64,000 nucleotides of DNA from Sipunculus nudus (GCA_026874595.1 CM049308.1:50908624-50972623); one strand, 5' to 3'; positions 13,257-25,179 are shown, numbered from the stretch's first letter. The notes: generated by a model not told the origin, from the sequence alone. Translations and numbers: made by a program.

Positions 13257-14472
13257 CAATACCATATATATCAAAGGCTTACGATGTGTCCTCTGTTTGG
13301 AAAAAAATATCAAATGTAGGCCTTTATGTCTTAGAGTTGCCTTTTTGGTAATATTAATTAGCAAGAACACTGGCCATTTAGTATATGTTTTTAAAACAGT
13401 CATTCCTTGATAAAATCTAAACATCTGCCTTATCTCAATGTCATGTCCGTAGTTCAGTTTAGTAAGCCTACTATTATTACGCTTGGCGACAAAGACCAAG
13501 AGAAAGATCCACGAAAAAATATATTATGCGTTCACCTTAATTGGTTCGTTTGTCTGTAAGCAACTTTACGCAAATATTAATGAACAGATTTGATGAAATT
13601 TTGCTGAGGATTAGGGAAGCCCCTGGTGATCAATCGATTATAACTATCATAGGTAGTCATGTTTTTTTTATTATAATCTTTTTTTTCAGTTACGACTCGG
13701 GGCGATTCCTTTGTCCCCATGTTCAGGCCGCCCATAGATAGGTATTAGGAGCATTCCTTGCTCTGCCATTCACTTAAGGCATCCATGTTACTAAAGCGTG
13801 AATCTTTTTCAGGAAACTTATAAAGATATACATGTAAAAAAAATTCCATAACGTCCATTACACTCGGATAGAGTGCCATCTGCTGTAGGTTCTGGGAAGG
13901 ATACTAAACTGAATTATGGCAATGAAATTTAATGCGCAAAAATTTCCAGGTGTCACTGGTACGTTGTGGTAGGGTAATGGTAAGATGTTCATTTTCAATT
14001 GTGCGTACAAGTAATATGTCAGCTGACAATAGAGACCATAAATAATATTCTGATAAAAGGCAAAGAATCTCTCTTTGAGTTGACCAAAGAGAAATAATTT
14101 CCTGTTAAAGCTTCTTGTGTTGATGGAGCATATAAAAGGTTAAAAGATATCAGAAATATAAAAAATGTGTGTATTCACAACGAGTGTTCAGCTTGAAAAT
14201 TGTCTTAAACTATATGACTGAAGTGCAGCTATTCAGAATGAAGCCAACAGCATAATAATACAAAAATTTGAACATAGTGATACATTCTGAACTTTCTTTG
14301 ACTGCAGGTCGGAGACAAGCTTGGTCCAGTTCGTGAATTCTTCATCCGTACCGTTACCATGGAGAATGAGAGCCCCATCACCAAGTACAAGCGAGGCTAC
14401 CAAAAGCGTGGCATGGCCGCTGAAAATTCTCAACTCCTGAAACTCCTGCTCGCAAAATTGCTGGAGCAGTAA
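11294..14472 (+). CDS. Small secreted FN3-like protein A with C-terminal basic motif and leucine-rich tail
   Basis: There are four coding exons: 11294-11363, 12270-12409, 12850-12990 and 14308-14472, with intron phases 1, 0, 0. They encode 171 residues. The acceptor TTTTTAG directly abuts the ATG, so an upstream UTR exon is implied. Residues 1 to about 18 (MRGLIAATFALCVAASVA) form a signal peptide. Exon 2 starts with DVYWYKSQW and ends with a CKSATC loop and VLVSYREVES. Exon 3 ends LEGGSLYQVRIQPK; exon 4 opens LGPVREFFIRTV. This strand pattern resembles one fibronectin type III-like domain (inference). The tail is ITKYKRGYQKR and then 20 leucine-rich residues. I do not recognise the family; B and C below are paralogues. 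The protein should be secreted; its role is unknown. The TA microsatellites lie in intron 3 and the 3' UTR. Confidence 0.82.
13189..13253. repeat. (TA)n microsatellite in gene A intron 3
   Basis: This is an uninterrupted TA run of about 65 bp. Confidence 0.97.
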
Positions 14473-14535
14473 ATGCTGCCATGTTTCCTTTTAAAATGTA
14501 GTTCCGTTTAAATTATGACTCCATCTCCGCGCATG

Positions 14536-14536
<1 letters not shown>

Positions 14537-14612
<76 letters not shown>
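14537..14612. repeat. (TA)n microsatellite in gene A 3' UTR
   Basis: An uninterrupted TA run of about 75 bp lies between the gene A stop codon and its likely poly(A) signal, so it would be transcribed and could fold into a hairpin. Confidence 0.95.
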
Positions 14613-14618
<6 letters not shown>

Positions 14619-14689
14619 GTCAAACAAAGGACTTTTCGAATAACCCAGTACGGAGGCACATGCCACTGAAGATATGTTTTAATGAGAAC

Positions 14690-14695
14690 AATAAA
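14690..14695 (+). promoter_or_regulatory. Poly(A) signal of gene A
   Basis: This is the first AATAAA after the gene A stop, about 220 bp downstream, giving a short 3' UTR. Confidence 0.5.
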
Positions 14696-14764
14696 ATGTT
14701 TTTGACGTCATTGATATGTTGTTTGTTCATCTGCCCTTTTCGTGTTCATGCTCACATCCAACAA

Positions 14765-15215
14765 GGACTCTGTGTGTGGGAGTGTGGGGGGGGGGGGAAT
14801 GTGTGTGTAATAGGTGTAGCCGTGATAACACGACTCAGTGGGCACTTAAATTGGGCTGGTAAGCTGCAAGTAAGTTGGTTTAATGTCAGAGGGCCGAAGG
14901 TGCTTTTATAAGATATGTTGAGGGCGGATTTTGGGTGCGTATTGTGGGAGTACTTTTTGTATGTGTGTGTGTGTGTCATGGGGGAGGGGACTTTGTGTGT
15001 GTCAAGGGGGGGGGGGGGGGGGTTGGGGTTGTGTGTTGTGACTTCTTTATGCGTGTGTCGGAGGTAGGGGGCAGAATTTGTGTGTGTGTGTGTGTAATCG
15101 GGGAGGGGAGGACTAAGCGTGTGTGTGTGTGGGGGGAAGGACTTTGGGTGTTTGTGGGAGTACCTTGTCCGTGTGTGTGTGTCATGGTGGTGGGGGGGGG
15201 GGGGGACGGGGCTCC
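14765..15215 (+). repeat. GT/G-rich degenerate simple repeat
   Basis: Blocks of (GT)n alternate with G runs and the phrase TGGGGGAGGG. The period is irregular, about 60-80 bp. Open frames across it on both strands are low-complexity artefacts. Confidence 0.85.
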
Positions 15216-17100
15216 AATGGAGTCCATGTGTGTTGATAACGGTGAATATCATGTATATATCATGAACATATGGAGATATCTATCAACCAGCAAAAAGTAT
15301 TGTTCCCTACATCCTAACACACGCTTGCATATATGCCATAACCTGAATGGACAGGACCTTATTTACATCAGTGACAGAGCTACATTCAGTCGAGGTTCAG
15401 TGTTTGAGCTCTTCTTTATAGATTTCCATGGAATCAGCATGTATATGAACATGTGTTTCTTGGCTCATCGCATCAGCTTGAAGTTCTATATATTTGAGAT
15501 GTTCCATTTTCCCTCTGGTTTCACCCCTGAGAGCGCATGTATTCAGCACATGCATGATCACATATCGACCTATAATTCAACCAATCTGGAAGAAACTTTA
15601 AATCATTTAATCCTCGGCTTATGGCCCATGCATCCTTCTACAGAGTTTCACTGAACTAAGAACGTTGGATATATTATGTGGACAAAGAGATAAAGGTAAA
15701 TAAAAAGCTGTGACTTTGGAGATATTGTGATAACAACAAACAGACTACGACAGTGACTGAAAGACGGTGGTGATCAAAGTAACCTCTGTCACCTTAATTA
15801 AAAATAGTAAAAAAATATATAAATATCAAAAACTTACATGAGACTCTTCACATATCTGGCGTCTATTTACTAAAGAGACCAGAAATTAAAAGTTGTTCAC
15901 TCTGTTCATGGCCATTTTTTTATAACTTCTGGGCGGGGGCGGTGGGAAAATAATCCTACCACATTCAACAAGACATATGGCGGCAAGTCAGACAACCAGA
16001 GGTTTGCAAACGAGGTTCTGTAACGAGTGACTTTTCAATTTCCGCACATTTGCATCCAATCACCTTCAGCTTCGTGGGTTTTTTTCTGTTTGTCAACATG
16101 TTTGTACCATGTTTACCGACAGCTTGTAGATACATTAAGTCATACTTCTGTCACAGGGGCATTTTTAGAGCATCAGTGGACATCATAATTTCCCTGTGAC
16201 GTCACACTTTTTAATAGCAAATCATATCAGGGCCCAGACTTTGTTCTGGATGCTCATACCCTCATGTAAACAGCGTTACCTGCTCGCAGCGCCACCTGCC
16301 GAAAGGCAGGTCTATTACAAGGGAGGTGTGAGGGAGTAAATGAGTTATTAAAATTTGATTTAAAGTTATATACTTTTTATACAAAAAAAGCATGACAGTA
16401 TGAGTTTTGAGAAGATCTCTGGCCGACTACATAAATATGTGCCAGTTATGGCATTCAGGAGACAAGTTATCAAGTATGATAAAACGCTGGGAAAAATAAA
16501 GAAGCAATTAAAGCAAGCACAATCGCAATATTTGCTAAAACGGATAGTCATGCATAATGTAAGAAGATAAAACATTACTCGATTTATCTATTACTACTGT
16601 AAAAGAAATGCTAAACGGTTCACAATTCGGGCCGATATAACAACTGTTTCTTTGGATCTCTCTTAAAGATCGACTTGCAAACAAAAAAATATACAAACAG
16701 TCTTGCATATAACCTTGGCTTACATAATTGGGATACTTGACAAACTATGATTTCAGTGTAACTGTCTATGGAATTACAATTTTTCTCAAAAAGCGGCGGG
16801 TCTCGATAATATCTTTGGAACAGTGAATAATTCTTTTGGGAAAGGAAAGATAAAACCTGACATTTTACATGAATTGTTTTACGCCTGTGCTGTTCATCCA
16901 AATTACTTAGGATATTTTTTCTATTCATTGGAACATTGTGCATGACAGTAAACCAAACGTTATAATCCATCCTTTGTTAAGGCGTGGCACTGTAACATGG
17001 ATGAGATGCAAAACCTACAACAGACAATGTATCATCACTCAACTTGTGTATCATTCTTTTCCTTATTTTGATATGACGAATGTTATCTCAAACCCAAACA
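15216..17100. other. Intergenic stretch
   Basis: A dispersed repeat occupies about 15860-16170, and a single GCGCCACCTGCC box is at about 16290. I see no gene in the remainder. Confidence 0.55.
15860..16170 (+). repeat. Dispersed repeat, copy 1 of 3
   Basis: It shares ordered phrases with 35215-35480 and 55260-55570: GACCAGAAAT, TGGCGGCAAGTCAGAC, TTTGTCAACATG, ACCATGTTTACC and CTGTCACA. Similarity is patchy, as in an old interspersed element. Confidence 0.45.
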
Positions 17101-17945
17101 CTTCCATGTAATTCTGCATTCAGGTGGTGCTCCATAGAAATTAAAATCACTCATATCTCGGCAGTGGTTTGACTTATCTGCCTAAAATTATGCATGTTTC
17201 TACATCTTGGATAGCTTTCTGGATTTTGTGGCAGTTGGCGCCAACTGCATTTATGTTTACGCTGCATACATTCAGGCTTATATCTCAGGACTGGGTTGAT
17301 ATATCCCCCTGAAATTTTGTATGTGAATAGATCTCACATATTTCTTTATCATACGCAAAACTGGAGGCGCCACCTGCAACCATGTTTGCACAGCGTCCGT
17401 CTGTTTGTCTGCCGTGGGGTAACATCACTTATATTTCAGTAGTGGTTTGACCTATCTGCCTAAAAGTTTGCATGTTTATACTTCTTGGATAGCTTTCTCG
17501 ATTTTGTTGCAGGTGGTGCCAACTGCATTTATGTTTACGCTGCATACATTCAGGCTTATATCTCAGGACTGGTTTGATATATCCCCTTGAAATTTTGTAT
17601 GTGTATAGATCTCATTTAGCTCTTAATTATACACAAAATGTGTGGCGCCACCTGCCTCAATTTTTGCACAGCGTCCTCCACTTTGTCTGCCGTGGTATAA
17701 AATCACTCATATCTCAGTAGTGGTTTGACTTTACTGCCTAAAATTTTGCATATGCATACAACTTGGATAGCTTTCTGGATTATGTGGTAAGTGGCGCCAC
17801 ACATTTCGGCTGCAAACATCCATGCTAATATGCAACACACCTCACTCTGTTTCCCCTTGCCACTCAATCCATGCCTTACTTCCCCCATCCCACTCTGATT
17901 TCGGCGGATACAAGTGGTCGCTTGTCGACTACCCGTATTCTAGTT
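17100..17945 (+). repeat. Left arm of a large inverted repeat, built from GGCGCC subrepeats
   Basis: Six boxes of GGTGGCGCCACC or a variant occur at about 17112, 17237, 17366, 17513, 17643 and 17791, spaced 110-150 bp. Between boxes two alternating spacers recur, recognised by TGGTTTGACTTATCTGCC and ATCTCAGGACTGGTTTGATA. The arm ends inwardly with GTCGACTACCCGTATTCTAG. The reverse complement is at 22756-23605, with the boxes in matching order. Confidence 0.8.
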
Positions 17946-18474
17946 ATCAGTTGAGACGTACCTATTTCAACATTCAATACTCCGCAAAACTGACAGCCCT
18001 ATGTCAGTGACCGATGGTTAACGTGTCTGTGATTGACAGGTAACATGTCTGTAAATGATAGGTAAAGTGTCAGTGACAAGCACAATTTCGGCCCTCTGTT
18101 TTTAAAGAGTCTACGACCAGGGTACTTGCCGTAAGAGTGCAGCTTCATCCTTCAGCATGGACAGCGTTTTGAGGCTTTATCAAGATGCAAATATATTCGT
18201 CATTTCTGAAAACACCTCATGGCCTACAAGCACGCTGTCACTTGGTTGACTGGTTACCATAGAGACGGGGTTTCAGTTTGGTTTGTGATTTTTACATTTT
18301 TTTGGGTGTTAATTCATCATTCGTTTCCTTATGTTAGGATAATGGAATGTTTACCACGAGATGAATGCAACATGATAGAAAAACACTGCGATGCATTCCT
18401 CGATATAGGTTGTATCGCGACTCAAAGTAGGCTTACTAGACTTACCAGACTTACTGAGTCGTGTTGTCACGGCT

Positions 18475-19965
18475 AGTCAGTGACTTATCAGTAACGTGTC
18501 AGTGACTGGTAGGTAACGTGTCAGTGACTGGTAGGTAACGTGTCAGTGACTGATTGATATCGTGTCGGTGATTGGTGGGTCACGTGTCAGTGACTAGTGG
18601 GTAATATGTAAGTGTGTGATGGGTAACGTATCAGTGACTGGTGGGACACGTGTCATTGACTGGTGGGTAACGTGTCAGTGAATGATGGGTAACGTGTCAG
18701 TGACTGGTGGGTTACGTATCAGTGACTCATGGGTAACGTGTCAGTGACTGGTGAGAAACATGTCAGTGACTGGTGAGTAACGTGTCAGTGATTGGTAGGT
18801 AATGTGTCAGTGACTTGTGGGCCACGTGTCAGTGACTGGTGGGTAACGTGTCACTGACTTGTAGGCAACGTGTCAGTGACTGGCGGGTAACGTGTCAGTG
18901 ACTGGTGGGTAACATGTCAGGGAATGGTAGGTAGCGTGTCAGAGACAGGTGGGTAACGTATCAGTATCTGGTGGGTATATATATAACGTGTCAGTGACTG
19001 GTGGGTAACGTATCAGTGACTAGTGGGTTACGTGTCAGTGACTGGGGGGTAACGTGTCAGAGAATGGTGGGTAAATTGTGAGTCACTAGTGGTTGACGTG
19101 TCAGTCACTGATAAGTAACGTGTGACTGACTGGTTGGTAATGTGTCAGTGACTGGTGGATAATATGTCAGTGACTGATAGATAACGTGCCAGTGACTGGT
19201 GGGTAACGATTCAGTTACTATTGGGTAACATGTCAGTGACTGGTGAGTAACGTGTCAGTGACTGATAGGCCACGTCTCAGTGACTGGTCGTTAACATGTC
19301 AGTGACTGGTTGGTAACGTGTCAGTAACTGGTGGGTGACGTGTGATTTGCTGAAGGGTAACGTGTCAGTGACTGAAGGTAACGTATCAGTGACTGGTGGG
19401 TAACGTGTCAGAGAATGGTGGGTAAATTGTGAGTCTCTAGTGGTTGACGTGTCAGTCACTGATGGGTAACGTGTGACTGACTGGTTGGTAATATGTCAGT
19501 GACTGGTAGATAATATGTCAGTGGCTGATAGATAACGTGCCAGTGACTGGTGGGTAACGAGTCAGTGACTATTGGGTATCATGTCAGTGACTGGTGGGCA
19601 ACGTGTCAGTGACTGATAGGCCACGTCTCAGTGACTGGGCGTTAACATGTCAGTGACTGGTTGGTTACGTGTGAGTGGCTGAAGGGTAACGTGTCAGTGA
19701 CTGAAGGTAACGTATCAGTTACTGGTGGGTAACGTATCATTGATTGATGGGTAACGTGTCAGTGACTGGTGAGTATGGTGTCAGTGACTGATGGGTAACG
19801 TGTCATTGACTGGTGGGTGACGTGTCAGATACTGGTGAGTAATTCTTGAGTGACTTGTGGTTAACGTGACAGTGACTGGTGGGTAATGTGACAGTGATTG
19901 GTGGGAAACGTGTCAGTGAATGGCGAGTAGCGTGTCAGTGAACGGTGGTGAGCGTGTTCTATGTT
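18475..19965 (+). repeat. 22-bp minisatellite with higher-order repeat
   Basis: About 65 imperfect units of 22 bp share the core GTGTCAGTGACTGGTGGGTA. A block of about 16 units starting at 19058 (AGAGAATGGTGGGTAAATTG) recurs at 19409 with the same unit-specific variants, a 351-bp higher-order period. It lies inside the inverted repeat and has no coding sense. Confidence 0.95.
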
Positions 19966-20559
19966 ACACGTAGATCCTAATCAAAGGATCACGTATGTTT
20001 AAACACACAAGGGCGGTATGGAACTGTGTCTTTAGGAGACTTCATGAACAGCAAATTTCATATAGTCTCTGGGAGCCAAAAAAAAAATCACCATGTAAAT
20101 CATAACAAATTGGTTCAATTACGTTAACTGTTTGTTGCGATAAATGATATGGCACCGACAAATATTTCAAACGAGTAGCCAAATATATATATATAAATAA
20201 ATAGTCAACGACCAAGCCATATTACCTAAATGTATAGAAGAATTTATTATATAAAATAACAATTTTGTAATACATGATTTCTCCCATTTAAAACGATCAA
20301 TGTTATATCTCTTTTGCAACTTTTGTTCTTCCAAATATCTTTCAATCATTCGTTGAATATCGCAGGAGAAGACCATTTTAATACAAGCAAGACCGTCCAC
20401 GTGTGATCAGCGGGCGTATGGTGATATCAACCGTTTGAAATGTGTAAAATCTACCAAGTATTATGCAAATAAAACATGATTAATGAATGCTACTCCTAGT
20501 AGGGTGTTATAATGGTAAACTAGAAATCTGCATTCTTTGGATTGCAAGCCTCCGCGATG

Positions 20560-20870
20560 CTCCCAACATCGTGTTTGCGTTCGCTAATTCAGAACATTCA
20601 GAACAGGTTCGTTCGTGCATCAGTGACTGTACAGTTGTGAATATTCCTTGATGACGCTCCTGAATCCGGATCAGATGCCAGATTCCACACCAACCTTTAA
20701 TCGAATCGTCATTTGCCTAATCCCGAAGTGTACTTAAATTCTCATGAAATTCCGTTCAAAATTGAGAAATGTTGGGAACAAACTCACACACACAAACCAA
20801 CACACAAAATCACACACTCACACGAACGGGGATGAACGCATGCCCTCCTGATGGGGTCTATTAAAATTCA
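20560..20870 (+). repeat. Dispersed repeat, copy 1 of 2
   Basis: The order of phrases CCGTGTTTGC/ATCGTGTTTGC, TTGTGAATATTCCT, GAGATTCCGTTCAA, CACGAA-GGG-GAACGC and CCCTCCTGA is shared with 29720-29960 in the claudin-like gene intron. It looks like a short interspersed element of unknown class. Confidence 0.5.
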
Positions 20871-20926
20871 TTCATATGTGTGTGTGTGAGAGGAAGAAAA
20901 AGGCAGAGATAGAAAGCACGAATGTG

Positions 20927-20932
20927 TTTATT
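20927..20932 (-). promoter_or_regulatory. Poly(A) signal of the intronless 120-residue gene
   Basis: On the minus strand this reads AATAAA, about 110 bp after the stop codon at 21041. Confidence 0.5.
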
Positions 20933-21040
20933 ATTTCACAAATAATCAAAGTTACGCCAGAGTACATTGTTATTTTGTGAGAATTTAATAAGGAATATAT
21001 GTCTGACAAGAGAATTAGGTCTGTAAGTCACATTGATGTT

Positions 21041-21403
21041 TCAACTATAGAGCATAGCCTCCATAGTCTCCATAGCAACCTCGCTGGATGTTGGTTCTCT
21101 ATGTAGCAGTTGGACCTCCATCTCATCCAGTTCATCGGCCCTGCTAGAGGCATACTGGTGCAGCAACGTCCGCAGTCCCTCGGCAGCAGCAAGCTTGACA
21201 CGTAGGTTGTATCTGAAGGCTTTGTTGTTTCTGACTACAGCTCGCTTGTAACGGACTTCGAGGGATTTGATTGTGTTGTTGAGCAGCACGAGTTGCTGAC
21301 AAGCTTTCTCAAACTTGGATCTGGTGCTGTCAAAGCGGAACTGTAAAACATCCATGTCCATGCTGGAGGGAGCGGGCACTGACTGGTGCACAGTGACGCG
21401 CAT
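21041..21403 (-). CDS. Intronless gene for a 120-residue, probably helical protein of unknown function
   Basis: A single open frame runs from ATG at 21403 to the stop at 21041. It has a TATA-like box 75-80 bp upstream and AATAAA about 110 bp downstream, so all parts of a small intronless gene are present. Its GC content is higher than its surroundings. The N-terminal 15 residues are Ser/Pro-rich. Residues from about 20 to 105 are rich in heptad-like Leu, Ala, Lys, Arg and Glu: LVLLNNTIKSLEVRYKRAVV, then FRYNLRVKLAAAEGLRTLLH, then SSRADELDEMEVQLLHRE. These predict long amphipathic helices or a coiled coil. There is no signal peptide or membrane segment. I do not recognise the family. It sits inside the large inverted repeat, so it may be cargo of a mobile element or a retrocopy. 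Confidence 0.6.
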   Translation of the reverse strand: MRVTVHQSVPAPSSMDMDVLQFRFDSTRSKFEKACQQLVLLNNTIKSLEVRYKRAVVRNNKAFRYNLRVKLAAAEGLRTLLHQYASSRADELDEMEVQLLHREPTSSEVAMETMEAMLYS

Positions 21404-21449
21404 GATGAAGCTGTCTAATGGACGTCGATATTCGTTGTGAGGAGAATCA

Positions 21450-21610
21450 GGATATGATGTGAGGGAGTGGTGGGAGCTGTATATATGAGTCGAGCTGTGA
21501 CAGGTTAATCACGTGAGGTGTTGTAGTGGCCGGTGTCATGTTTGTCCGCCACTACCCAGAATGTTCATCAAATGTCAGTGTCAGTGGAACAGCTGGGTTA
21601 CTCATTGACA
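21450..21610 (-). promoter_or_regulatory. Promoter of the intronless gene, duplicated in inverse orientation at 25.2 kb
   Basis: Read on the minus strand it contains TCACGTGATTAACCTGTCAC and then CATATATACAGCTCCC, a TATA-like box. An inverted copy with the same order (TCACGTGATTGACCTGTCAC, then CGTATACAGCTCCC) lies at 25180-25330 on the plus strand, without a downstream coding region. The E-box palindrome TCACGTGA is preserved in both. Confidence 0.5.
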
Positions 21611-22755
21611 AGTACAGTACTCACACCAATACTCACTTGGGTTACTCAGAGGTGCTCATGCGAATAGATACTCCTTCAGATGTGCTCATGCGTATAGATG
21701 CTCATTAGTTGCTATTCAGAGGTACACATGATCATAGATACTAATTGGGAGCTGCTCATTGTTACTCATGCGGAACTTACCCTCGCCCGGCCAGGCTATC
21801 TTTTTCGCTCATCAACTCGCTTTCTAAAGATGTGTTTCTTAGTAAATACATAATGGTAGACTTAAGCATTAATAAATGTTCCAGGTGCGGACCAATTCTG
21901 CCAAATCTTACAATCACCATTCATTAAACTGACCTGTTGTGCGTAATTGCAGGTTGCTTTATCAAATGGAATTGTTTTTAAAGCATTGTAAGAAGAACAT
22001 TATAAAATGAAGTGTTTTTATCTACAACATCACCATTTTTACATATGGGACAAACCCTTTCTTCAGTTTTTAGTTTCCAAAATTTTTTGTGACATCATGT
22101 TTATTGGTTTGATACACCAAAGCTGAGCAAGTAATGATCTTTGCTGTCGGATCATAAACCTTTACACGTATATACTTCTGTACCATTGGTGGTTTTAAAA
22201 TTGGTAGAAGTTCTTAATTTAGGCATTGATCGACATTGTTCAAGCCATTTATGTTGAAATTCGGAACGCAACTTTTGTTACAGATGACGTAAACAGCATG
22301 GCGCCAATTCATAATATATGTGTAATAGATAAACGTATTCAAGTATATTCTCCACATCTGAGCACCAGTTATCTGCGACTTGGTTATAATCCCATATGAA
22401 TATTTTCTTGGTCAGTCTGGTATTATCCATATCCAACAAGTGATTCCAAAAGCGAAATATATTATTAAAACGACGAAGTCGATATGTTAACCTTCCAATG
22501 TCACCATTAAGAGCAGCAATTGGACAAAACATGTGAAAGCCTATAAAAATAACGGAGAGCTCTGTTTTAAATTTTATCACATGATGGGGATTTTGTATAT
22601 CCTCATATATCAAACGCATAATCAAGGAGGGTTGCTACGCCCGAAGTATGAATTTTGCATGGTAGTCATATGTAGTATTCTTAAAATTAAACTTACATAC
22701 TACAATGCCGCTTTCACACTGGAAGGATGAAACGAATTCGTCAAAAGTAAATTAA

Positions 22756-23605
22756 ACTAGAATACGGGTAGTCGACAAGGGAGTACGTGTATCCGCCTAA
22801 ATCAGAGTGGAACGGGTGAAGTGAGGCATGGATTGAGTGGCAAGGGGAAATAGAGTGAGGTGTGTTGCATATTAGCATGGATGTCTGCAGCCGAAATGTG
22901 CATGTAGGTTGCGCCACCTACCACAAATCTAGAAAGCTCTCCAAGTTGTATACATATGCAAAATTTTAGGCAAAAGGTCAAAGCACTACGTGTATATGAG
23001 TGATTTTATCCCACAGCAGACAAACAGAAGGACTTGTGCAAAATGGAGGCAAGAGGCGCCACCAATTTTGTTTATGAGTACGAGCTATGTGAGATCTATA
23101 CACATGCAAAATTTTAAGGGGATATGTCCAACCAGTCCTGAGATATAAGCCTGAATGTCTGCAGCGTAAACTAGAATGTAGGTGGCGCCACCTGTCATAA
23201 AATAAAGAAAGCTGTCCAGGATGTATAAAACTGCAAAATGTTAGGCAGATATGTCAAACCACTGCCGAGATATGAGTGATATTATCCCACGGCAGACAAA
23301 CAGACGGACGGTGTGCAAAAATGGTTGCAGGTGGCGCCACCAGTTTTGCTTATGATAAAGAGCTATATGAGATCTACACACATGCTAAATTTTGGTTCCC
23401 GAAATATGGGCTTGGATGTCTGCAGCGTGAACGTGAATGTAGCTGGCGCCACCTATCATAAAATCAAGAAAGCTATCCAGGATGTATACGCATGCCGAAT
23501 TTCAGGTAGTTAGTCAAACCACTGCAGAGATATGAGTGATTTTAACCCAAGGCAGATGAACAGATGGACACTGTGCAAACATGGTTGCAGGTGGCGCCAC
23601 CATTT
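22756..23605 (-). repeat. Right arm of the large inverted repeat
   Basis: This is the reverse complement of 17100-17945. GGCGCC boxes at about 22908, 23056, 23182, 23331, 23441 and 23590 pair one for one with the six left-arm boxes. The inner 300 bp aligns by eye with only scattered mismatches, including CATGCTAATATGCAACACAC and GACTACCCGTATTCTAG. Confidence 0.8.
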
Positions 23606-24947
23606 TTGTGTATGTTATAAAGCTATCCAAGGGCTACACTTGTACAATTTTTTTTTCCTGATCGGTCAAACGGTTCCCGAGATATGTGGGTTTATGTATA
23701 GAAACAGACGCACAAATGGACGCTAGGCAGAGAGGAAAGGTCAGAGGTCAAAACAAAATCGGAGCGCAGCAGTTCACATGTGACCCGAACATAATCCCGG
23801 GTCTCGTAAAATTCCGCCCAGCGGTTACGGAGGAGTTCTCCGGACACCTACGCGGTGGCGGTCGGCTGAAAACATAGTATCCGCAAAACTCTGTTTTGGC
23901 GGATACAATAAAACGAAATCAAAATCCTATATTTATTTCATAAAAATGTTGTTGTTACAGAATATGTTATATGTATGCCCTATAAATATAGGTTCTCTTA
24001 TGTGAAATGCGTTTTCTTTCATTTCATGAAGACATGACTAAATGGAATATTGATGATAAAATATTAGATATATATACTATACATACGCCTTGACACTACA
24101 GCACAATTATTTTAGCAATAAGGCTTGTAATGGTAAGGTTCTTAAACACTATTATTCGGAAATTAATGCGGGAGGGCGATTTCTTCTTATCTTGTTATTA
24201 TAAATGTTCGATTGGTTTTATTGGTCAGGGAACATCATTATAACATAAGAATTGTTTACAAAACTGGTAAAACCACCAAAAAAAAAATTTTAATGAAATT
24301 CTGCTGTTTTAATTTTCTGAAAAATCTCCGAGCGCCTGGAGTTAAGTGTCAGAGAGTTCTACTGGAATATATAAAATATCCTTTTGCAAAAGAAATTTCT
24401 TTCAGTAACTGCGTAATTTCTTCTTTATACTGTAAGCAGTGCTACCCCATTACAAACGTAACCACTTACAAGGTAAAACTCAACTTTCAAGGACGCATTT
24501 GCGAACAAACGGTGAATTATAAATAAGAATTTCATATATTTTATAAAATGTTAATCAATTGCTCTTATTGTTCCTTTTTATACAATTGCTTTGAAAAAAA
24601 AATTGAAAATATCATAAATTTATGATATGTATATGAATTGTAACATATTGTTAAATTCTTTGTGTAAAATTACAGCATAAAATGAGAATTAATGCAATAT
24701 TTCCCAGATGTCTTCAATGAGACCAGTTCCGTTCTTAATTAACTATTCGTTAATTATTTCAGTTAATTTCGTTCCAAATACATGTACCCTAAAAGGGCAT
24801 GCGTTAGTGCAGTCAAATGGTGATTCTTACACGTGTGAAGTCCTCCAAATTTGGTATCATTTACATTGTGGCTGGTTTTAATTATATCAAAATTTACAGT
24901 GTCCAGAGCTGAGAAGCTCTTTATTATAAGGAATACAAACCGATGTC

Positions 24948-24950
<3 letters not shown>

Positions 24951-24992
<42 letters not shown>

Positions 24993-25085
24993 ACGGCCCA
25001 TGATTTAATCGATGCGGGCCGTAAACGTCCTTACAAGGCGGTGTCATTATGTGCGGTCCAAAACATTCTCGCATCGAGAAGAGTT
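24951..25085 (+). repeat. (GA)n plus hairpin element, copy 1
   Basis: A 40-bp GA run is followed directly by TACGGCCC (24992-24999) and its complement GGGCCGTA (25016-25023). A second pair is TCGATGCG and CGCATCGA (about 25010 and 25069). The 90 bases after the GA run match the copy at 26879-26970. Confidence 0.65.
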
Positions 25086-25179
25086 TGTTGATTTTCAGGT
25101 GATTGAAAATTCGATATCATGTCGATATACATGGTTGTTTTAGTGGCTACTGAACCAGTATTTAGATGAGGAGTGTGTC

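Noticed and set aside
14935-15654. Plus-strand frame of 239 codons and its antisense counterparts
   Set aside because: The first half is GT/G simple repeat; the second half has no recognisable domain and no start or splice context.
17100-23605. CRISPR-like or operon-like regular spacing of GGCGCC boxes
   Set aside because: The spacers themselves are repeats of two alternating types, and the DNA is clearly eukaryotic.
24212-24526. Plus-strand frame of 104 codons
   Set aside because: It runs across an eroded MITE copy in AT-rich DNA with no domain signal.
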